A DNA stretch of 64,000 bases from contig NZ_CCBB010000003.1 of the NCBI RefSeq assembly GCF_000613185.1, positions 1 to 64,000 of the forward strand, given 5' to 3'. Below, piece by piece: positions 58,546-64,000 of this stretch. The notes under the pieces were generated by a model, which saw only the letters and a list, made by a program, of their open reading frames with translations, ran no database searches and had not been told where the DNA came from. Numbering within the stretch: position 1 is the stretch's first letter; each line of letters begins with the position of its first letter. Source of the DNA: Mycolicibacterium cosmeticum. GTDB taxonomy: Bacteria; Actinomycetota; Actinomycetes; Mycobacteriales; Mycobacteriaceae. Made by a program: the position numbers and the translations under genes.

Positions 58546-59541
58546 GTGCGGGTACTCACGGGTGTGCCGTCGACTGCCACGAATCTCCAGCCCGCACTTC
58601 CCTCCGCCGTCGGACCCGTCTCGGGTGCCCTTCTCGATCATCTGGCCTGCCGGGCCCCGCGTCGGCATTACGTCCCGGTGGAAGCCCCGGTGGGGGACAC
58701 CCGGCCCTACGGCCACGATCTGCAACTGGCCCTCTACGTCTGCTACGAACTGCACCATCGGGGCTTCGCCGATGTCGATCCGCGGTGGGAGTGGGATCCG
58801 GGGGTGCTGCAGTTCCGGGCCCGGCTGGAAGAGGCGTTCGGCACCGCGCTGCGCGAGGATGTCGGCGACGTGTCGACAGACACCGCCGCCGCCGAGATCC
58901 GCCGCTTGTACACCCGGCCCTCGGCGCTGGCGGAGCACCTGCGCGAGCACGGCACCTGGTCGCAGATGCGGGAGTACTTCGTGCACCGTTCGGTGCACCG
59001 GCTCAAGATCGACGACGCCGGCGCCTGGGCCACCTACGCGATGACGCCGGCCGAATTCGACCGATCGGTGTCCGGTGCGCCGCAGCGCAGCACCAGATGC
59101 CGGTTCGCCGACGTCCTGAGCGCGGCCGGGCTGGACGACGCCTACCTGCATTACCTCGACGAGGTCACTCCCGAGGCGCTGGCCCTGGTCAACATGATGT
59201 CCATGTTCGGCCTGCACCGGAACCTGCGCGGCGCGGCCACCGGCCAGGTGGCGGCAACCAGGATCACCGTCAGGCGCGCCTCGGCCGGCCTGCTCGACGC
59301 GCTGCTGCGGCTCGGGGCGCCGCGGGCGTGCGTGCAGTTCTACCGCGACCACGCGGGCACGCCCGACGGACCGCCCCGCTGCGAGACGGTGGGTGCCCTG
59401 CTGGAGCGCGAGCCGGAGCTGGAACCCGACGTCGTGCTTGGCATCCGGGCCTTCGAGCTGCTCGAAGACCGCTTCGCGAATCGCTTGTTGGCGTGCTGGG
59501 CCGACGGGCGTTCGTCGCTGCGGCACCTGTCGCTGCGATGA
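58546..59541 (+). CDS. Haem-oxygenase-like diiron oxidase (iron-containing redox enzyme family)
   Basis: The 331-aa protein has helical segments with acidic and His residues at the positions used for a diiron centre in this family: LYVCYELHHRGF, MREYFVHRSVHRLK, YLDEVTPEALALVNMMSMFGLHR and ELLEDRF. The family includes enzymes that catalyse unusual C-N or C-C chemistry in natural-product pathways. GTG start; the ATG two bases earlier is out of frame. It is ATGA-coupled to the M42 peptidase gene, which suggests a joint pathway. Reaction unknown. Confidence 0.82.
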   Translation: MRVLTGVPSTATNLQPALPSAVGPVSGALLDHLACRAPRRHYVPVEAPVGDTRPYGHDLQLALYVCYELHHRGFADVDPRWEWDPGVLQFRARLEEAFGTALREDVGDVSTDTAAAEIRRLYTRPSALAEHLREHGTWSQMREYFVHRSVHRLKIDDAGAWATYAMTPAEFDRSVSGAPQRSTRCRFADVLSAAGLDDAYLHYLDEVTPEALALVNMMSMFGLHRNLRGAATGQVAATRITVRRASAGLLDALLRLGAPRACVQFYRDHAGTPDGPPRCETVGALLEREPELEPDVVLGIRAFELLEDRFANRLLACWADGRSSLRHLSLR

Positions 59542-60635
59542 ACCAAGCCCTCCCCGAACTGGATCACGTCCTGCTGCGCGAGCTGCTGGCCACCTACGGG
59601 CCCTGCGGGCAGGAGGACGCCGTCCGCGACATCTGCCGGCGTGAACTGGAGCCGCTGGTCGACGAGACCTGGGTCGACGCCGCGGGCAACCTGGTCGGAT
59701 GGCTGCGCGGCCAGGATTCCGGAGCCTCGCCGGTACGGGTGATGGCGCACATGGACGAGCTCTCGATGCTGGTAAAGCGGGTCGAGTCGGACGGATCCCT
59801 GCACGTGACCCAACTGGGCACGATGTATCCGGGCAACTTCGGGTTGGGGCCGGTCGTGATCCTGGGCGACCGCGAGCGGTTGACCGGGGTGCTCACGCTG
59901 GGTTCGGAGCACACCACCAAGGAGAGCCGGCGGATCTGGGAGACCAAACCCGACCAGGGCGACAAGGCGATGGACTGGTCGCACGTCTATGTGTTCACCG
60001 GGCGGACCCCGGAAGAGTTGGCCCGCGCGGGAATCGGGCCGGGTACCCGGGTGTGCATCGACGGCAGCAAGCGCACGCTCGTCGAGTTCGGTGACTATCT
60101 CGGTTGCTATTTCATGGATGACCGCGCCGCGATCGTCGCGGTGGTGCAGGCGTTGCGCGAGCTGGTGCGCGACGGTGGCCGCCCGGCGGGTGACGTCTAC
60201 GCCGTGTTCACCACGAATGAGGAGATCGGTGCCGCCGGTGGTTCGTACGCCAGCCGCACGCTGCCGGGCGATCTCACGCTGGCGGTGGAGGTCGGGCCAA
60301 CGGAGGCCGAATACTCCACCACCTGTTCGGGCGGGCCGATCGTCGGCTACAGCGACGCCCTGTCCGTATACGACAAGGTGGTGGCCGACCGGCTGGTCGA
60401 CATCGCGGCCGGGCTCGGCCTGGACCCGCAGCCGGCCGTGCTCGGTGCCTTCGAATCCGATGCGTCCCACGCGAAGGCGAGCGGGGTGAGCGCGCGCGCC
60501 GGGCTGCTGTGCCTGCCCACGATGAGCACCCACGGTTATGAGGTGATCACCCGTGCTGCGATCCCGTCGGTCGCGGCGACGCTGGTCGCCTTCCTGCGCG
60601 AGCCCGGCCCGGCGGCCACCGCGCTGACCGGCTGA
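59538..60635 (+). CDS. M42-family glutamyl aminopeptidase/endoglucanase-type metallopeptidase
   Basis: The 365-aa protein carries VMAHMDEL (metal-binding His and Asp), YFMDDRAAIVAVVQAL, TTNEEIGAAGG (catalytic Glu pair), and THGYEV with the C-terminal His, the M42 di-zinc set. The usual DxD after the Glu pair reads VEVGPTEAE. It hydrolyses N-terminal residues of peptides in the cytosol. Its ATG overlaps the diiron oxidase stop, so the two proteins probably work together. Confidence 0.88.
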   Translation: MNQALPELDHVLLRELLATYGPCGQEDAVRDICRRELEPLVDETWVDAAGNLVGWLRGQDSGASPVRVMAHMDELSMLVKRVESDGSLHVTQLGTMYPGNFGLGPVVILGDRERLTGVLTLGSEHTTKESRRIWETKPDQGDKAMDWSHVYVFTGRTPEELARAGIGPGTRVCIDGSKRTLVEFGDYLGCYFMDDRAAIVAVVQALRELVRDGGRPAGDVYAVFTTNEEIGAAGGSYASRTLPGDLTLAVEVGPTEAEYSTTCSGGPIVGYSDALSVYDKVVADRLVDIAAGLGLDPQPAVLGAFESDASHAKASGVSARAGLLCLPTMSTHGYEVITRAAIPSVAATLVAFLREPGPAATALTG

Positions 60636-60673
60636 CAGGTGTGTGGGCACCGGCCCGCGGGTATCCGGACAGG

Positions 60674-62137
60674 GTGAACCAGTCCGAGGCGCCGCTGCTG
60701 GAGGCGTTGGCGCAGTACCACAACCTCAACCGGTACGGCTTCACGCCGCCCGGGCACCGGCAGGGCCGGGGAGTCGATCCGCGGGTGCTGGCGGTGCTCG
60801 GCCGGGAACCCTTCCGTGACGACGTGTTGGCCAGCGGGGGCCTCGACGATCGCCGCACCTCCGGTCGCTTCCTCAAGCGTGCCGAGGATCTGATGGCCGC
60901 GGCGGTGGGCGCCGACGTCGCGTGGTTTTCCACCTGCGGCAGCTCACTGTCGGTCAAGGCCGCGATGATGGCCGTCGCGGGCGGCGACGGTGGCGGTCTG
61001 CTCGTCAGCCGCGACAGCCACAAGTCGATCGTCGCCGGCCTGATCTTCTCCGGCGTGCAGCCCCGCTGGGTCACCCCGCGCTGGGACCGCGAGCGGCACT
61101 TCTCGCATCCGCCGTCGCCGCAGGACTACCGCGACGCCTGGGACAAGTACCCCGATGCCGCCGGGGCGCTGGTGGTCAGCCCCAGCCCGTACGGCACCTG
61201 CGCCGACATCGCCGGGATCGCGCAGGTGTGCCATGAGCGGGGTAAGCCGCTGATCGTCGACGGGGCGTGGGGCGCGCACCTGCCGTTCCACGAGGACCTG
61301 CCGACCTGGGCCATGGACGCCGGCGCGGACGTGTGCGTGGTCAGCGTGCACAAGATGGGAGCCGGATTCGAGCAAGGGTCGGTGTTCCATCTGCAGGGTG
61401 ATCTGATCGACCAGGATCGGTTGTCGGCCTGCGCCGATCTGCTGATGACCACCAGTCCCAATGTGCTCGTCTACTCGGCGATCGACGGCTGGCGCCGCCA
61501 GATGGTCGAATCCGGACACCAATTGCTCTCCGCCGCACTGGATCTGGCGGCACAACTGCGGGACGAGCTGGAACAGATTCCCGATGTCGAGGTGCTCGAC
61601 GACGAACTGCTGGGCGTCGAGGCGTCCCACGACATCGACCGCATGCAGGTGCTGCTGGATGTCGCCGGCACGGGCACCTCCGGATATCAGGCCGCCGACT
61701 GGCTGCGTGAGCAGGAACGCATCGACATGGGGATGAGCGACCACCGGCGGATCCTGGCCACGCTCTCGTTCGCCGACGACACCGACACCACCAAGCGTCT
61801 GGTGGATGCGCTGTGGTCCTGGCGCAGTGCGGCCGAGCGGTTCGACCGCCCACCGGCCATCCGGCTTCCGGCACCCGAGGAGATCCAGCTGGAAACCGCG
61901 ATGCTGCCGCGGGATGCGTTCTTCGGGGCCGTCGAACAGGTGCCCGCCACCGAGGCGGTGGGACGGATTGCGGCCGAACAGATCACGCCCTACCCACCGG
62001 GCATCCCGGCCGTGGTGCCGGGGGAGCGGCTCAACGAGGCGGTGATCGACTACCTGCGCTCGGGGGTGACCGCCGGGATGAACGTGCCGGACCCGGCCGA
62101 TCCCAGCCTGCAGACCATCCGCGTCGTCGCGGAGTGA
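60674..62137 (+). CDS. PLP-dependent Orn/Lys/Arg decarboxylase-type enzyme
   Basis: The 487-aa protein has the fold-type I core of the bacterial ornithine/lysine/arginine decarboxylase group: GFTPPGHRQGRG, STCGSSLSVKAAM, SRDSHKS, IVDGAWGAHLPFH, and Lys227 in SVHKMGAGFEQGS for PLP. It lacks the long C-terminal domain of inducible decarboxylases but keeps the later GMSDHRRIL segment. GTG at 60674 follows GGACAGG. It is probably co-transcribed with the peptidase (38-bp gap). Substrate cannot be read; lysine is a fair guess. Confidence 0.87.
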   Translation: MNQSEAPLLEALAQYHNLNRYGFTPPGHRQGRGVDPRVLAVLGREPFRDDVLASGGLDDRRTSGRFLKRAEDLMAAAVGADVAWFSTCGSSLSVKAAMMAVAGGDGGGLLVSRDSHKSIVAGLIFSGVQPRWVTPRWDRERHFSHPPSPQDYRDAWDKYPDAAGALVVSPSPYGTCADIAGIAQVCHERGKPLIVDGAWGAHLPFHEDLPTWAMDAGADVCVVSVHKMGAGFEQGSVFHLQGDLIDQDRLSACADLLMTTSPNVLVYSAIDGWRRQMVESGHQLLSAALDLAAQLRDELEQIPDVEVLDDELLGVEASHDIDRMQVLLDVAGTGTSGYQAADWLREQERIDMGMSDHRRILATLSFADDTDTTKRLVDALWSWRSAAERFDRPPAIRLPAPEEIQLETAMLPRDAFFGAVEQVPATEAVGRIAAEQITPYPPGIPAVVPGERLNEAVIDYLRSGVTAGMNVPDPADPSLQTIRVVAE

Positions 62138-62142
62138 TTTGT

Positions 62143-62177
62143 GGAGCCGCACCCGTAATGGTTACGGGTGCGGCTCC
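62143..62177. terminator. Strong bidirectional hairpin terminator
   Basis: Sixteen paired bases (GGAGCCGCACCCGTAA with TTACGGGTGCGGCTCC) around a TGG loop lie between convergent genes. It is symmetrical, so it can end both transcripts. Confidence 0.8.
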
Positions 62178-62192
62178 ATGAATCGCCAGGAG

Positions 62193-62945
62193 CTAGGCCG
62201 ACCGGTCGATGAGGTAGTCGGAACCGCCGACGTAGACGATGCCCGGGTGGTACGGCGAGCGGGTCGCACCGGCGATGGCCGCGGCGAACTCATCGATCGT
62301 CGGCAGCGGGGCGTGGGCGCGACGGGCATCGACCGCGCCGGGGTCGCGGCGCTGCAGCAACCGGATGATGATGGTCCCGTCGATCATGTCCCCGGACACC
62401 ACCGTGAAATGGATTCCGCGCCGGTCGAACTCGTGCTTCATACCGTGCAGGGCGGTCTCGCCGGCCCGCTTGCTCAGTGCGATCGGGGCGTAGCCCTTCG
62501 GGACGGCCTTGTGCGGGTAGAAGTGCGCCTGGTGGCTGGTGACAAAGACGATCCGGGCGCCGGGCGGCATGAGCGGCAACGCCAACTCGACGAGCCGGCG
62601 CTGCGCGTCGCGGTTCAGCCGCATCGCATAACCGGCGTCCGCGCCCTGTTCCAGGCCGCCCGAGGCGTTGAGGACCAGCACGTCGAGGCGCCCGAAGCGC
62701 CGCCCGATATCGGCGATCATGGCGGCGGCCGACGCCTCGTCGGAGATGTCGGCGGCGACGGTCGACGCATGCCCGCCCAGGTCGCGGATGCTGTCGGCGA
62801 CCGTCTCGGCCCGCTTGGCCTTCTCCCGGTAGTTGACGATCACGTGGGTGTCGGGCTCGGCGAGTTGCCGGGCAACCTCGGCGCCGATGCCGCGAGACGC
62901 ACCGGTGACCAAGACGATCTGGTTGGCGGTCCGGGTGTCGTGCAT
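62193..62945 (-). CDS. Short-chain dehydrogenase/reductase with altered active site
   Basis: The 250-aa protein has the classical SDR nucleotide motif TGASRGIGAEVAR, LDVLVLNASGG and Asn110, with Ser137 at the usual active-site position (FVTSHQ). The catalytic Tyr that should lie four residues before Lys159 is Ile155 (sequence YAPIALSKRAGE), so the normal Y-x3-K pair is broken although Tyr152 lies nearby. Activity may be changed or lost. ATG at 62945. Substrate unknown; divergent from the arylsulfatase. Confidence 0.85.
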   Translation of the reverse strand: MHDTRTANQIVLVTGASRGIGAEVARQLAEPDTHVIVNYREKAKRAETVADSIRDLGGHASTVAADISDEASAAAMIADIGRRFGRLDVLVLNASGGLEQGADAGYAMRLNRDAQRRLVELALPLMPPGARIVFVTSHQAHFYPHKAVPKGYAPIALSKRAGETALHGMKHEFDRRGIHFTVVSGDMIDGTIIIRLLQRRDPGAVDARRAHAPLPTIDEFAAAIAGATRSPYHPGIVYVGGSDYLIDRSA

Positions 62946-63159
62946 GTCGGTTCCTTCCGCTGGTCACGGCGGAGATCGCTCCGCCGCGCTGGCCCTACCC
63001 GGGATCACGGTACACCGAATTTAAGAAAAATAAGAGATGCCTAAGGTAACGGTAAGGTGGAGTGTCGATCGCTTTCCGCGTGATGACGCAGGTGTGAACC
63101 ACTACGGTGTGCCTGACAGCGGGCCGACGGGGCCGGCCGTGAACACGTGAGGAGAGGCC

Positions 63160-64000
63160 TTGTCCGACGAAGCGGGTGCCCGGATGGTGGCCCCGGTGTT
63201 GCCGGGCGGCGGTGTGCTGCCGTTCGCGCCCGTCCCGTCGGCCAGCATCGCCGGCCGCACCTTGGCGGAGTCGACGTACGCGCAGCGTGAGGTACCGCGC
63301 CGGCTGCATCCGGATACGCCGAACATCGTCATCGTGCTCATCGACGACGCGGGTCCAGGCCTGCCGTCCACCTTCGGTGGCGAGGTCACCACGGCGACGC
63401 TCGACCGCATCTGCGGCGAGGGCGTGTCCTACAACAGGTTCCACACCACCGCGATGTGCTCGCCGACGCGGGCGTCGCTGCTGACCGGCCGCAATCACCA
63501 CGAGATCGGCAACGGCCAGATCGCCGAGCTGGCCAACGACTGGGACGGCTACGCAGGCAAGATCCCCCGGTCCAGTGCCACCGTCGCCGAAGTGCTCAAA
63601 CAGTACGGCTACGCGACGTCGGCGTTCGGCAAGTGGCACAACACCCCGGCCGAGGAGACCACGGCCGCCGGTCCCTTCGAAAACTGGCCCACCGGACTGG
63701 GATTCGAGTACTTCTACGGTTTCCTCGCCGGTGAGGCATCACAGTACGAGCCACACCTGGTGCGCAACACCACCGTCGTCGCACCCCCGCGCACTCCGGA
63801 GCAGGGCTACCACCTGTCCGAGGATCTGGCCGACGATGCGATCGGTTGGCTGCGCAGGCACAAGGCCTTCAACGCAGACAAGCCGTTTTTCATGTACTGG
63901 GCCAGCGGTTGCCTGCACGGCCCGCACCACATCATGAAGGAATGGGCCGACAAGTACGCCGGGAAGTTCGACGACGGGTGGGATGCCTACCGGGAGCGGG
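63160..64000 (+). CDS. Arylsulfatase, 5' part only
   Basis: The first 280 residues are visible; the gene continues past the window. IVIVLIDDAG (metal-binding Asp pair at 62-63) and TTAMCSPTRASLLTGR with Cys100 in the C-x-P-x-R sulfatase signature show a type I sulfatase; Cys100 would be converted to formylglycine. FGKWHN and FYGFLAGE are typical sulfatase segments. The start is TTG at 63160 with AGGAG five bases upstream. The promoter region is AT-rich. It is divergent from the SDR gene. Confidence 0.88.
   Translation, partial: MSDEAGARMVAPVLPGGGVLPFAPVPSASIAGRTLAESTYAQREVPRRLHPDTPNIVIVLIDDAGPGLPSTFGGEVTTATLDRICGEGVSYNRFHTTAMCSPTRASLLTGRNHHEIGNGQIAELANDWDGYAGKIPRSSATVAEVLKQYGYATSAFGKWHNTPAEETTAAGPFENWPTGLGFEYFYGFLAGEASQYEPHLVRNTTVVAPPRTPEQGYHLSEDLADDAIGWLRRHKAFNADKPFFMYWASGCLHGPHHIMKEWADKYAGKFDDGWDAYRER

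Noticed and set aside
58261..59526. 421-codon minus-strand frame
   Set aside because: Shadow of the metallopeptidase and diiron oxidase genes; composition dominated by Arg/Gly/Pro.
63040..63060. Possible IdeR iron box near the arylsulfatase
   Set aside because: One half (CTAAGGTAA) is similar to CTAACCTAA, but the other half matches poorly.
1..64000. CRISPR arrays, insertion sequences, rRNA or tRNA genes
   Set aside because: No regular repeat-spacer units, transposase motifs, terminal repeats or cloverleaf-like sequences were recognised.

Overview
The window is a high-GC actinobacterial chromosome segment, almost certainly from a fast-growing mycobacterium (Mycolicibacterium-like). Evidence for this: an mmpS-mmpL pair, TIGR00027-type methyltransferase, F420/deazaflavin enzymes, DUF732, DUF4235, DUF3618 and DUF4193-like proteins, a PAS-ANTAR regulator, a TopoM-type second type II topoisomerase, many ATGA start/stop overlaps, and promoters placed so close to start codons that mRNAs look leaderless. 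Coding is dense on both strands. I see no rRNA, tRNA, CRISPR, insertion sequence or prophage.

Layout. 1-4.8 kb: TetR-controlled mmpS-mmpL-DUF732-DUF5078 export operon. 4.8-8.9 kb: small membrane-anchored protein, F420-dependent oxidoreductase, methyltransferase, GGDEF protein. 8.9-17.2 kb: a glutarate/5-aminovalerate catabolic unit (gabT-like aminotransferase, glutaryl-CoA dehydrogenase, aldehyde dehydrogenase, class III CoA-transferase) converging with a PucR regulator. A 46-bp palindrome lies upstream of the operon, followed by a LysE exporter. 17.2-24.5 kb: TetR regulator, Tat-exported DUF1906 protein, CitE-like lyase and the two TopoM subunits. 24.5-28.4 kb: a methyltransferase, a coiled-coil protein and an alkylation-repair operon (ECF sigma factor, Ogt, 2OG-Fe(II) oxygenase, Ada-like zinc protein lacking the acceptor cysteine). 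28.5-31.7 kb: a type I DAHP synthase gene behind what looks like a complete ribosome-mediated attenuator (leader peptide with Tyr-Trp-Arg-Phe), then an EamA transporter and a LysR regulator.

31.7-46.5 kb: NDH-2-like oxidoreductase, AI-2E transporter, and a sugar/envelope block (GT4, HAD phosphatase, epimerase, two-component system) divergent from a five-gene operon (GT2, DUF2064 transferase, methyltransferase, membrane molybdopterin protein with a Tat-like internal signal, membrane protein). After these come a polytopic glycosyltransferase-like protein, a mini DUF4193-like zinc protein, a deazaflavin-dependent nitroreductase and a holin/DUF3618/DUF4235 stress-type operon.

46.7-54.6 kb: a signalling hub with REC-SpoIIE phosphatase, CHASE3-type histidine kinase, Rcp-like response regulator, RsbW-like kinase, two STAS proteins and a PAS-ANTAR regulator, interrupted by a protein methyltransferase and an atypical P450 preceded by a 30-aa zinc knuckle. 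54.9-64 kb: glycogen debranching enzyme, a CsbD-like protein with a near-ideal SigF-type promoter, and an operon-like run of zinc metallopeptidase, haem-oxygenase-like diiron protein, M42 peptidase and PLP decarboxylase ending at a strong bidirectional terminator. An SDR with an altered active site and a truncated arylsulfatase close the window.

The strongest candidates for new biology are the aromatic attenuator at about 29.6-29.8 kb, the degenerate Ada-like protein in a sigma-factor-led repair operon, the atypical P450/zinc-knuckle pair, and the glycosyltransferase/molybdopterin operon. All functions are inferred by reading the sequence; no database search was possible.
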